A DNA stretch of 51,536 bases from Microcaldota archaeon (GTDB lineage Archaea > Micrarchaeota > Micrarchaeia > Micrarchaeales > CABMGC01), in contig JAGWHJ010000006.1 in assembly GCA_028866835.1 (NCBI GenBank), forward strand, positions 1 through 51,536, written 5' to 3'. The position numbers and the translations under genes were made by a program. Shown here one piece after another: positions 8,240 through 16,180 of this stretch. The notes under the pieces were generated by a model. The model made no database searches, was not told the origin of the DNA, and worked only from the letters and a program-made list of their open reading frames with translations. Position 1 is the first letter of the stretch. The number at the start of each line of letters is the position of its first letter.

Positions 8240-9399
8240 ACCACCCTGCTGAATATCCTCCTTCCCTGCACGCTCGGCGCGCCCAGGATGCTTGCCAATT
8301 GTTCTACAATGTCATAAGATATAAGCAGCGCTATTATGAAGCCTATCAGCTGCAGCCCGATGTACGCCATCGCCTGCACGTAGTCCACCATGTTGTAGAA
8401 TGCGACCTGGCCCAGAGGCGTGGTGAGCGGCGACAGAATGTCGGTGAACGTCGCCACAGAGAGGAAGGTGTGGGTGTCGCACAGCCCTCCGTGGCTTGTT
8501 GCATAGGTCCTGCTCGTCGGGCTGCAGATGTACGAGCTTGGGGTGTAAGCAACGGTGAACGGGTACACCAGCGCGGGGAAGACTATGTAGAACGCTATGA
8601 ACAGGGCTATGAAGGAGCCTCCGGCGGCCCTGGTCCACGGGAATGACCTCAGCACTATCCCGGCGTAAAGGAAGATCGGGAACAGCGCGTAGATTATGAA
8701 CAGGGTTATTATGACGAAGATGCCGAACTCCATCCCCACGAGGAAGGAGGTCTGCTCCAGCCAGAAGACCTCCTGGTGCGCGGTGTACCCCCATAGCGGG
8801 TGCACGCCGACGCCGAAGCCCTCCGGTGCGAACGCGATGCTGAAAGATGTTATGACCTGGTTTATGAAAAGTCCCACGAAGACACCCAGCCAGTTCTCAA
8901 TGCTCTGCACTATTATGTAGCTCTGCAGGCTGCTGCATATGCTCTGGTAGAGGTTGCCTGTGCTCGCGAGGTTCGCCGCGTTCTGCGCGCCGGTTATCGC
9001 CGCTCCAGTGTTGAAGATTGAGCCTACGCTGGCAAGGAAGATTATTGCTGGCTGGAACAGGTCTATCCCGGATAGGATGACGACCAGGATTATGAGGTTC
9101 ATGAAGCTCTCGAATATCTCCGATTTCACGAAGGTCGTGAGCTTCTCTATGCCGAAGGCCGTCCCTATGGCATAGAGCATCCCCATAAGGGTGAGTATCG
9201 TTGTGATCACAAGCAGGCCCAGGCCTAACACGCCGCCCCACTGCGCGGGGTTCAGGCTGGCCGCCCCAAGGCTTCCACCTGTCGCTGTTCCGCTGAAGAG
9301 CGCAGAGCAGTCTATCACCTCGTTGCCGCTCGGGATGGCGTACGCAAGCTGCGTGCTAGCCAGAAGGGCGGCCATGAAGAGCAAGATCATAATTCTCAT
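8236..9399 (-). CDS. VirB6-like polytopic membrane protein, paralog 4
   Basis: A 387-residue protein with a clear signal peptide (residues 1-21, LASTQLAYA) and about six membrane helices. The shared core reads VLRSFPWTRAAGGSFIALF followed by FYIVFP. A large extracytoplasmic loop has several Cys residues (SSYICSPTSRTYAT, GGLCDTHTF). Start: the upstream gene's TAG runs straight into AGGTG, an ideal Shine-Dalgarno, 5 bases before ATG 9399. It is likely part of the same membrane complex as the five neighbours. Confidence 0.7.
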   Translation of the reverse strand: MRIMILLFMAALLASTQLAYAIPSGNEVIDCSALFSGTATGGSLGAASLNPAQWGGVLGLGLLVITTILTLMGMLYAIGTAFGIEKLTTFVKSEIFESFMNLIILVVILSGIDLFQPAIIFLASVGSIFNTGAAITGAQNAANLASTGNLYQSICSSLQSYIIVQSIENWLGVFVGLFINQVITSFSIAFAPEGFGVGVHPLWGYTAHQEVFWLEQTSFLVGMEFGIFVIITLFIIYALFPIFLYAGIVLRSFPWTRAAGGSFIALFIAFYIVFPALVYPFTVAYTPSSYICSPTSRTYATSHGGLCDTHTFLSVATFTDILSPLTTPLGQVAFYNMVDYVQAMAYIGLQLIGFIIALLISYDIVEQLASILGAPSVQGRRIFSRVV

Positions 9400-9407
9400 T
9401 ATTGCAC

Positions 9408-11048
9408 CTATAGGAACCTGCTCAGCCCGAGCAGCGTGGTCTCGCCTCCCAGAACTGATGAAAGCCCGGTCGTCGCGGAGACGAGTATCATCATGTCGAG
9501 TATCGGTATTATGAAGCCGGAAACGGCAAGCATGCCGTAGAGGTTCTCCATCGTTGTGTAAGTGTTTATTATGTAGTGCGGCCCGATGTCGTACGAGTTC
9601 ACGAGGCCGGTGTAGACCTCTGGTATGCCTGAATTGAAGTTCCTGTCGAGCAGCGCGTAGAATATCCTGAATAGGCTCTGTATGCCGCCGTTGAGCGGTA
9701 TCGTGTCATGGAACGTCAGGTCCAGCTCCATCGGCACGAGGTTGGGCCCGGGCCAGTACGAATAAAGGTTCGGTATGTCAGCAAGCCTCGGGAAGACATA
9801 GAAGTTTATGGTCTTCTTGACGTAGCAGTTCTGGCTGCTTGAGAAGCTCGTTCCTGAGCAGGCCGGTATATTCTTGTTGCCGCTCCAAGGGAAGCCCTGC
9901 GGTATTATGCCCTTGAAGATGTACGATGTGGGCAGCGAGGTCTCTTCCGTATAGCAGTAGACGCCGCTGAGCCCTGCGCCGCTGTGCGAGCTAGTCCACT
10001 GCACGGACCTGCCGCAGAGGGCGAGGGACGGCGTCTGCCCGGTCCCTATCGGCTGCAGGTTCTGCACGTTGCTGAGTGTATTGTACTGGAAGAGGATTAT
10101 CGTGGGATATACCAGCAGGCTGACCAGCACTATGGCTATCAGAAGCCCTCCTGCGCGCTGCGTGTACGAGAACGCCCTCAGCACTATGCCTGCTGCAAGC
10201 ACGTAGGGCCACATCAGGAGCATCATTATTATGATGACCAGCTGCATCATGTAGAGATAGAACATCAGGTTCATCTCCACGGTAACAGCGGGCGTTATGA
10301 GCCTTCCCTGCACGTACCCCGAGAAGTACCTGAAGGAAACCTGCGTGCTTTCAAGGAAGTCGCCGGTAGTCTCGGGCGGGCTCGGCAGCGGTATTGCGCA
10401 TTCGACCGGTATGCAGAAGGAATAGGTCACTACGTAGCTCCTAAGCCAGTAGACCATGCTCTCCCAGTCGTACATGTCGTTCATCTCGCGCAGCGACTGG
10501 TTCGTGAGGTTGTCCTCTATCATGTAGGTTGACGCAAGGCCGTAGTCGAGGTTCGTTGTCAGGCTCCCTCCGCCGCCTGCGGGAGCTATGACATCGGCGC
10601 ACAGGGTCTGCCCCGGCTCCGGTATGGGATTGCCGTTTACGGTAAGGGTCTTCCCGGCGTTAAGGAAGTCCACAGCAGGCCCGCCGCTGCCGCCATAGCC
10701 CAGCTGGTGGCACAGCGTCATGATGGTGCTTGGCGGAAGGAGTTGCGGTATAGTAAGCACCGTGCCGAAGTAGTTCAGCACCATCACCACCGCAACGAGT
10801 ATTATCAGCGTCCCCAGCACCTGCAGGAACTGCGATATGGCGCCGCTCTTGACCTTCTGGTTGTTGAGCAGCGCGCCTACCATATAGTAGACGCCGGCTA
10901 TAACAAAGCCAAGAGAGATGGCTCCTCCGACAACAGGAAGCCAGTTGTTAAATGCAGAATAGTTCGTGAGGAAGGACTGCGCGCCTGCGCCGCCGGCCAG
11001 CGCTAGGAACGCGACGACAGCTGCGTACAATGCAAACCTCTTGTTCAT
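9408..11048 (-). CDS. VirB6-like polytopic membrane protein, paralog 3 (large ectodomain)
   Basis: A 546-residue protein, the largest of the six paralogs. It has a signal peptide (about residues 1-24, ending GGAGAQS), two helices, an extracytoplasmic loop with several Cys, then the shared core VLRAFSYTQRAGGLLIAIV and a helix ending VYP. A second large ectodomain of about 200 residues with CYTEETS, IPACSGTS and NCYVKK follows. Extra ectodomain mass suggests the surface-facing or cell-contact part. Start: ATG 11048 is preferred to GTG 11057; GGAG lies 8 bases upstream and the previous stop ends two bases before. Function assigned from architecture. Confidence 0.68.
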   Translation of the reverse strand: MNKRFALYAAVVAFLALAGGAGAQSFLTNYSAFNNWLPVVGGAISLGFVIAGVYYMVGALLNNQKVKSGAISQFLQVLGTLIILVAVVMVLNYFGTVLTIPQLLPPSTIMTLCHQLGYGGSGGPAVDFLNAGKTLTVNGNPIPEPGQTLCADVIAPAGGGGSLTTNLDYGLASTYMIEDNLTNQSLREMNDMYDWESMVYWLRSYVVTYSFCIPVECAIPLPSPPETTGDFLESTQVSFRYFSGYVQGRLITPAVTVEMNLMFYLYMMQLVIIIMMLLMWPYVLAAGIVLRAFSYTQRAGGLLIAIVLVSLLVYPTIILFQYNTLSNVQNLQPIGTGQTPSLALCGRSVQWTSSHSGAGLSGVYCYTEETSLPTSYIFKGIIPQGFPWSGNKNIPACSGTSFSSSQNCYVKKTINFYVFPRLADIPNLYSYWPGPNLVPMELDLTFHDTIPLNGGIQSLFRIFYALLDRNFNSGIPEVYTGLVNSYDIGPHYIINTYTTMENLYGMLAVSGFIIPILDMMILVSATTGLSSVLGGETTLLGLSRFL

Positions 11049-11049
11049 C

Positions 11050-12255
11050 TCATGCACTCCATACCGGGCCTACGGCCATAAGCCTTGATATCGAGCCCAG
11101 CGCCTTTGCCAGGCCCGTCGCGAAACCTATCGTTATAGCGGTGTCGAGCGCGAGCAGGACTATCGTCTCGAAAAGGTACTGCGCAAGGTCTCCGGCGAAC
11201 CTGACCATCACGCTCGGAAGCGTCGCAAGCGTGGAAAGGCCCTGGTTGATGGCGTTGAAGCCGCCGCCGAGGCCCCCGAGGGCGCCGCCGAAGAACGTGA
11301 GCGGTATGCCCACGTTGAACGGCCCTCCTACGTGAACTGTGCTGCTCGCGAACATCGAGCTTATCGGCAGGTTGTTGAGGCTGTAAGGCGTCAGGAAGTT
11401 GTAGTTTGGATTGCAGAACATGTCCGAGGGGGAGAGGCACTGCGCGTACATCCAGTTTATCATCAGGTTGTCGAAAAGTATCGTTAGCGGGAAGATGAAG
11501 TACATCGCGATCGCAAGAGCCAGGAACGAATCAGACGCTTCCCTCAGCCTAGGGCCTGCGAACGGGATGCTGCGCATGACCAGAGAGACAGGCACCATGA
11601 CAGTGAGCGCAAGGGTAGCTATGAGCGGGAGCAGGGCGTAGTAGATGAAGACCACTCCGAAGGTAACCGCGATCAGCGCGGAATATGTGGTGGTCAGCGT
11701 GCTGGAGAAGCCGAAGAATATCCCTACGAGGCTTGCGCCGAGCTCGAAGCCGACGAAAGGCGTGCTCGCGAAGTTGTTGAACACAGTCTCGAGCTCATCC
11801 ATCACGTTGCCCCAGAACGTCAGCGCCACCGATTCCGAGTATATCTCGGTGAACAGGGCCGTGCTCTTCTGGAACAGCAGCTGGCTCAGGTATATCTGCG
11901 AGTACTGCATGGGATTCTGGTATCCCACCACGGACATCGTCATCTGCTGCCCGAGCTGGCATGTGAAGAGGGCGAATGCCACGAGTATGAGTATTATGAT
12001 TATGCTGACTATGGCCTGTATCATCTCGTACCTTGCGGCGCCCCTGAGCCTCTCCCTCCACAGGGTTGGGAAGAGGCTGGCCATCGCGTAGATGAAACCG
12101 CCTATGACGATGACCATCGTCACCACGAGCGTGTTTATGTTTATCCATGCGTTTTGATTAAGACCACCGAAGGTGCACGCGCATACCGTGCTGATCGTGC
12201 CTGTGGTGCACGTGGGCGGCCCGGACTGGAACAAGAATGGTATGAGCTCGAACAT
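11050..12255 (-). CDS. VirB6-like polytopic membrane protein, paralog 2
   Basis: A protein of about 401 residues. An upstream in-frame extension to 12345 is rejected because it would overlap the preceding gene; ATG 12255 comes 5 bases after that gene's TGA. Helices alternate with Cys-containing loops (TCTTGTISTVCACTF near the N terminus). The core is a variant, LVMRSIPFAGPRLREASDS then ALAIAMYFIFP, keeping R-S-x-P-F and the final Pro but losing GG. This makes it the most divergent of the six. It is probably a distinct subunit of the same channel. Confidence 0.68.
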   Translation of the reverse strand: MFELIPFLFQSGPPTCTTGTISTVCACTFGGLNQNAWININTLVVTMVIVIGGFIYAMASLFPTLWRERLRGAARYEMIQAIVSIIIILILVAFALFTCQLGQQMTMSVVGYQNPMQYSQIYLSQLLFQKSTALFTEIYSESVALTFWGNVMDELETVFNNFASTPFVGFELGASLVGIFFGFSSTLTTTYSALIAVTFGVVFIYYALLPLIATLALTVMVPVSLVMRSIPFAGPRLREASDSFLALAIAMYFIFPLTILFDNLMINWMYAQCLSPSDMFCNPNYNFLTPYSLNNLPISSMFASSTVHVGGPFNVGIPLTFFGGALGGLGGGFNAINQGLSTLATLPSVMVRFAGDLAQYLFETIVLLALDTAITIGFATGLAKALGSISRLMAVGPVWSA

Positions 12256-12260
12256 GCCTA

Positions 12261-13466
12261 TCACGTAGCAAGCTTCAGCTTGCCTCCAAGCTGCAGCCTT
12301 ATGGAGCCTCCAAGGGACTTTGCAAGGCTGTCTGTTATCGACCATATGATGAGCAGGTCCAGCACGTAGAGCAGGAGCTGCATTATTATGAACACGCCGT
12401 AGTTGAGCATGTAGTTGATGTAGGTGGAGAGGGTGCCGAAGAGCGTCTCCCAGGCGAAGTAGACGGCCATGCCGTTGTTGGGTATCAGCGCAAAGAGGTC
12501 CTTTATCTGGTTATTGAGGAAGCCGCAGAGGAAGTTGCCGCTGCATATCGTCAGGCCCGGCGAATGCCCGAGCGTCCATTCCGGCAGCGGGATGTCCTGC
12601 TGCATCAGCGTTATTATCGGGTAATCGAGCAGCGAGAGCACAGCGGGATAGATAAGCGCGAACGCAACGCCTATCGCTATGAGAGTGCCGCCCACCCCCC
12701 TCACGAACGGGAATGCCCGGAACACCAGCCCGAGGGGTATGAAGAAGCTGAGGCCGACAGCCATCAGCGATGGAAGCAGAAGAAGCTGCGCAAGCGTCAT
12801 CATTGTCACCGGGAACAGAAGGAACTGGATGAAGTCGTTGAGTATGGACTGGTAGAATGCGACGATGAAGTTTCCTGTGTCTAGCATGAGGTTCTGGTAG
12901 GGCCCGAACTGCACCCCGAACGTGAAGGCGCCTATGTAAACGGGCAGCGGCACGAAGTAGCCCACAACAAGCGATTTCATGAAGCCGATGCCTAGGAACA
13001 TGTCGCCCACGAGCGTCCATGTGCCGAAGAGGTAGCTGCAGACGCCGCCAAGGTAGCCCTCTGAGGTGAAGAGCAGCCCGCCAAGATACTGCGTGAGCTG
13101 CGATGCCCCGGGCTCTGGGGTGGGATTTGACTGCAGGAGGTAGGCGATGTTGCTCACAAAGAGCATGGAGCCGTATATGCCAACGATGAGCAGTATGGAT
13201 TTCGCCAGCTCCCAGTACTCGTTCTGCAGCCACTGCCTTAGGCCTAGGTGCGGGAAGATCCTGGAGATCATGTAGCCTATTGCAATGACGTCGAACGATA
13301 TCGTCAGCGCCAGCGCCGCGACTCCGATGCCTACCAGAGGTATGTCGGGAAGGGTGCCTGCCGTTATCGTGCTCAATGGCTGGCAGTCGGGAAGGCTTAT
13401 GGCGAATGCCGGGCTGCTCAGAAATAACAACCCAAACAGGACAGCAGCTAAGACGGCAAGGCGCAT
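12261..13466 (-). CDS. VirB6-like polytopic membrane protein, paralog 1 (first gene of operon)
   Basis: A 401-residue protein with signal peptide (residues 1-23) and about seven membrane helices. The shared core reads LVFRAFPFVRGVGGTLIAI followed by ALIYP. Ectodomain cysteines occur (LTICSGNFLCGF). It opens the six-gene run. A strong TATA at 13487-13497 lies exactly 26 bases from ATG 13466, so the message is predicted to be leaderless. Established for VirB6/TrbL/CedA: polytopic inner-membrane proteins forming the translocation channel or pilus base. Assignment here is by topology and neighbours. Confidence 0.7.
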   Translation of the reverse strand: MRLAVLAAVLFGLLFLSSPAFAISLPDCQPLSTITAGTLPDIPLVGIGVAALALTISFDVIAIGYMISRIFPHLGLRQWLQNEYWELAKSILLIVGIYGSMLFVSNIAYLLQSNPTPEPGASQLTQYLGGLLFTSEGYLGGVCSYLFGTWTLVGDMFLGIGFMKSLVVGYFVPLPVYIGAFTFGVQFGPYQNLMLDTGNFIVAFYQSILNDFIQFLLFPVTMMTLAQLLLLPSLMAVGLSFFIPLGLVFRAFPFVRGVGGTLIAIGVAFALIYPAVLSLLDYPIITLMQQDIPLPEWTLGHSPGLTICSGNFLCGFLNNQIKDLFALIPNNGMAVYFAWETLFGTLSTYINYMLNYGVFIIMQLLLYVLDLLIIWSITDSLAKSLGGSIRLQLGGKLKLAT

Positions 13467-13486
13467 AAATCCTATTGGATACGCTA

Positions 13487-13497
13487 ATTTATATAAA
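13487..13497 (-). promoter_or_regulatory. TATA box for six-gene VirB6-like operon
   Basis: Minus-strand GTTTATATAAAT is centred near 13492, 26 bases upstream of ATG 13466. A textbook archaeal box A giving a leaderless transcript. No other good box is seen between this point and 6030. Confidence 0.75.
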
Positions 13498-13526
13498 CCA
13501 TTTATAAAAAAACGAGGAAGAAGCGG

Positions 13527-14270
13527 TCAGTGGCTCAGCAGCTTGAACCTTCTCGTGTAAGATTCAACGGCGAGTATGACAAAGTACGGCGTGATGAAAA
13601 GCGAGTTCACGACAAGCATTATGTACCTTGACCAGAATGTGCCTGTAGCGAATATTATGACAAGGTCTGCAAGCGAGATTATCACGAATGCCAGCACGAG
13701 CCAGAGCACGAAGTACTTCGGCTGTCCGACAACCAGCCTTATGCTCTCCTTTATGGAGCGCACTATGCTCTTGTTGTCTATGACTATGGCAGCAGGTGCG
13801 TAGAAGATGAGCGTGAAGATGATGAACTCTATGACAGGAGTAAGGAAGGCGCTCCCTCCGGAGATGTATCCCAAAAGATTGACCATGAGCACTATGAACA
13901 TCGCAGGAGCGAAGATTATGAATACCTTCCCAACGTACTTCTCTATGTCGTTGAACGCCCGGTTGCTTATGTTAACGTGCGTCTTCCTTGCCTTGACTAT
14001 GAGGCTTATCGCGACGAACGCGAAGCTCAGGAAGAGCATCGAGAAGATTGTAGACAGCGTTATTACGACCAGAGCTATGGCGCTTACGTTACCGTTGGAG
14101 AAGATGCTGGCGTTCCTGAGGAATATGGCGCCAGCGCTTATGTAGGTCGGGAGCGGCGCGAGCAGGGGTATCGCAAAGGCTATGACGAAGGAGATCGAGA
14201 AGAGCACTATCAGCTTCAGGTTCTCCCTGTACGTTTCATACGATTCCGCAAGTATGTTCGACAACAGCAC
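13527..14270 (-). CDS. Six-helix integral membrane protein
   Basis: A 247-residue protein with six hydrophobic helices and short loops, resembling the archaeal six-helix families often annotated as DUF membrane domains near secretion or glycosylation genes (DUF7847/DUF4013 type, by appearance only). N terminus LAESYETYRENLKLIVL and central KSIVRSIKESIRLVVGQPKYF are the typical amphipathic linkers of that group. Start is GTG 14270 or TTG 14264; GGAGAGGG lies just upstream and spacing favours the TTG slightly. It lies between the VirB2-like gene and the VirB6 run. A T-rich tract and its own TATA-like element precede it. Confidence 0.7.
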   Translation of the reverse strand: MLLSNILAESYETYRENLKLIVLFSISFVIAFAIPLLAPLPTYISAGAIFLRNASIFSNGNVSAIALVVITLSTIFSMLFLSFAFVAISLIVKARKTHVNISNRAFNDIEKYVGKVFIIFAPAMFIVLMVNLLGYISGGSAFLTPVIEFIIFTLIFYAPAAIVIDNKSIVRSIKESIRLVVGQPKYFVLWLVLAFVIISLADLVIIFATGTFWSRYIMLVVNSLFITPYFVILAVESYTRRFKLLSH

Positions 14271-14307
14271 ACCCTCTCCGCATCAACAACGTTCAACTAA
14301 CCTATAT

Positions 14308-14326
14308 TAAAAAGAAAAGGATAAAA
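14308..14326 (-). terminator. T-rich tract after VirB2-like gene
   Basis: On the minus strand the gap after the VirB2-like stop contains runs of five, four and five T residues, as in archaeal oligo-T terminators. The last run also merges into a TATA-like element (TTTTTAATATAGG) that could serve the downstream membrane protein. Confidence 0.45.
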
Positions 14327-14335
14327 ATCCCCTTC

Positions 14336-14734
14336 TCAGCAGGTTGTTGGGGAAACTCCAACTACCGAACCGCCGACGTCGCCGCTTATGATGCCTATCA
14401 GAGGCCCTGCAATCAGAACCAAGATGAGCCCCACGACGCCTCCCATGATCATGCCTAGCGACCATCCCTGCAGGTTACCTCTTATGTTGCCCGCAGCAGG
14501 GAGCATGTGCGCCACTGCATACAGCGTGCCTCCTAGAATGAATAGTATGACTGCTATCGTAGCGATTGCGCCCTTGATCGTGCTGCACACGCTAGCCAAA
14601 GGTGTGGTTATGTTTGTAGATGCCTGTGAAAATATCGGCATCGCTATTGCACCCAAGACTATGCTTGAGATGTATAGGTAGTATAATGCACTCCTCAAGT
14701 TCATCCATATCATGTTGTGGTTCTTCGCTTTCAT
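14336..14734 (-). CDS. VirB2/CedA1-like pilin subunit
   Basis: A 132-residue protein with an N-terminal signal-like helix (about residues 12-35, ending IFSQAS), a short polar segment with one Cys, then two hydrophobic helices joined by a small basic loop (AAGNIRGNLQGW). The second helix is Gly-rich (GMIMGGVVGLILVLIAGPLI). This two-helix hairpin with a positively charged cytoplasmic turn is the hallmark of VirB2/TrbC-type conjugative pilins and archaeal CedA1. Start: ATG 14734 is preferred to the longer frame reaching 14803, because the TATA at 14771-14779 puts transcription start near 14749 and AGAAGG sits 8 bases upstream of 14734. It has its own promoter, fitting a highly expressed structural subunit. 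Confidence 0.75.
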   Translation of the reverse strand: MKAKNHNMIWMNLRSALYYLYISSIVLGAIAMPIFSQASTNITTPLASVCSTIKGAIATIAVILFILGGTLYAVAHMLPAAGNIRGNLQGWSLGMIMGGVVGLILVLIAGPLIGIISGDVGGSVVGVSPTTC

Positions 14735-14770
14735 GTACATTACCTTCTCACTATCTCTATAGTATGGTTG

Positions 14771-14779
14771 ATTTAAATA
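14771..14779 (-). promoter_or_regulatory. TATA box for VirB2-like pilin
   Basis: Minus-strand TATTTAAAT; start of transcription predicted near 14749, about 15 bases before ATG 14734. This rules out the upstream in-frame start at 14803. Confidence 0.65.
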
Positions 14780-14931
14780 CCTTTCGTTGGGTTTAGGATG
14801 CAATTTGCGCTTTTAGGCATTTACGTCAAGCCACACCTACGACCAGCACGCTATATTACATACTAATAATGGAACGCGCACCATTTTCATATCCGGCAGG
14901 GGAATACTGGAGCGTTTTCCACCGCTAGGTA

Positions 14932-14939
14932 TTTATAAG
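14932..14939 (+). promoter_or_regulatory. TATA box for Tad-type motor operon
   Basis: TTTATAAG, with predicted transcription start near 14962. This favours ATG 14970 over ATG 14958 for the first gene. The divergent stretch 14780-14931 between this box and the VirB2 promoter holds no other recognisable feature. Confidence 0.6.
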
Positions 14940-14969
14940 CTTAAACTTAACTAATTGATGCTGATAGAG

Positions 14970-16169
14970 ATGGCTGAGGCAGAGATAAAGACCACCATCG
15001 ATGCGCTCGTCTCATACGTAAACGAGCATGGCGAGACTAACGTTACAAGTGTCTCTGCTGCATTGGGGGTGGGGGAGCAGACCATAGTCGAATGGGCCAA
15101 CATACTCGAGAAGGCGAACATCCTCAAGATTGTCTACAAGTCGGGCAAGATGTTCCTCCTGCCCGTCTCTATATCTGGACAGACCCTTGAGGAGATGAAG
15201 CAGGAGGCTCAGGCCGAGAAGTCCCATCTCGATACAGAGATATCGTCGCAGCTCGCGATCGTGAACCAGGTAGCAACGAAGATGGTCGAGTTCGACAAGT
15301 CCGTGCAGGAGATAGAGAACATCTTCAAGACCAAGTACAAGGACGTTAAGGTGATACTAGACAGGATGAATGCGATAGAGAGCCAGCTCAGCGAAGCTAA
15401 CAAGAGGATAAAGGCGAAGAGCGACGCCATAGCGAACATACACACCAAGCTCAAGGAGGACTTCGACGGGATGGAGAGGTACTCCGTGGACCTCAACAAG
15501 TTCAACTTCGACACTAACAACGCGCGCACCATCTCCACTGACATAAGGAACAGGATCCAGTCGTACAAGGAGAACCTCAACGCCATGCAGAACCAGTTCG
15601 ACAAGGTAATAAAAGAGCACAGGAACAACGCGCTTACTCTGGTAAACAGCATGAAGGAGGACGTGAAGGAGCTTGAGCAGGTCTCCCTATACGATGACAA
15701 GCAGATACGCGAGTACGAGAACAACGAGCGCGTCTTCAAGAGGGACGCTGAGGCGCTGCTGAAGAAGGTTAAGAAGGAGCGCACGGCAGCCATGGACGAG
15801 ATAGTCAAGAGCAGTCAGACCGTCCAGAGGCTCCTCGAGCTCTCCAGCAAGCAGACCTTCGACATACACGCAAGGCTTGATACGCTCAAGAAGGACATAG
15901 GCTTCACCGCCAACCTGAACGACGGCATAACCACGATAAGGAAGCAGCTGGATACCTCCATGCAGGACAAGGAGAAGCTAATCAAGGAGCTCAATTCGTT
16001 GCAGCTCCAGGTCCGCGCTCTGAATGCGCTTCCGGGGGGGAGGAGCGGCGACAAGGCCGTCACCACTGAGAAGCTGACCAAGAAGGTCAACAAGACCGCG
16101 CAGCAGACGAAGGAGCTGGAGGAATCGCTCAATGCTATAGACAAGGGCGTACGCGATCTGGGCAAGTAG
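14970..16169 (+). CDS. Winged-helix plus long coiled-coil protein of pilus motor operon
   Basis: A protein of about 399 residues. Residues 1-65 form a winged-helix-like domain (IKTTIDALVSYVNEHGETN, then VSAALGVGEQTIVEW, then ILKIVYKSGKMFL). The remaining 320 residues are almost continuous heptad-rich coiled coil with abundant Lys/Glu. It opens the operon with the GspE-type ATPase 11 bases downstream. A winged helix at the head of a pilus operon could be a regulator, or an assembly-ATPase partner as in archaellum systems; the sequence does not decide. ATG 14970 is preferred because the TATA at 14932-14939 predicts initiation near 14962; ATG 14958 and TTG 14955 are in frame upstream. Confidence 0.75.
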   Translation: MAEAEIKTTIDALVSYVNEHGETNVTSVSAALGVGEQTIVEWANILEKANILKIVYKSGKMFLLPVSISGQTLEEMKQEAQAEKSHLDTEISSQLAIVNQVATKMVEFDKSVQEIENIFKTKYKDVKVILDRMNAIESQLSEANKRIKAKSDAIANIHTKLKEDFDGMERYSVDLNKFNFDTNNARTISTDIRNRIQSYKENLNAMQNQFDKVIKEHRNNALTLVNSMKEDVKELEQVSLYDDKQIREYENNERVFKRDAEALLKKVKKERTAAMDEIVKSSQTVQRLLELSSKQTFDIHARLDTLKKDIGFTANLNDGITTIRKQLDTSMQDKEKLIKELNSLQLQVRALNALPGGRSGDKAVTTEKLTKKVNKTAQQTKELEESLNAIDKGVRDLGK

Positions 16170-16180
16170 GTGTAACTTTA

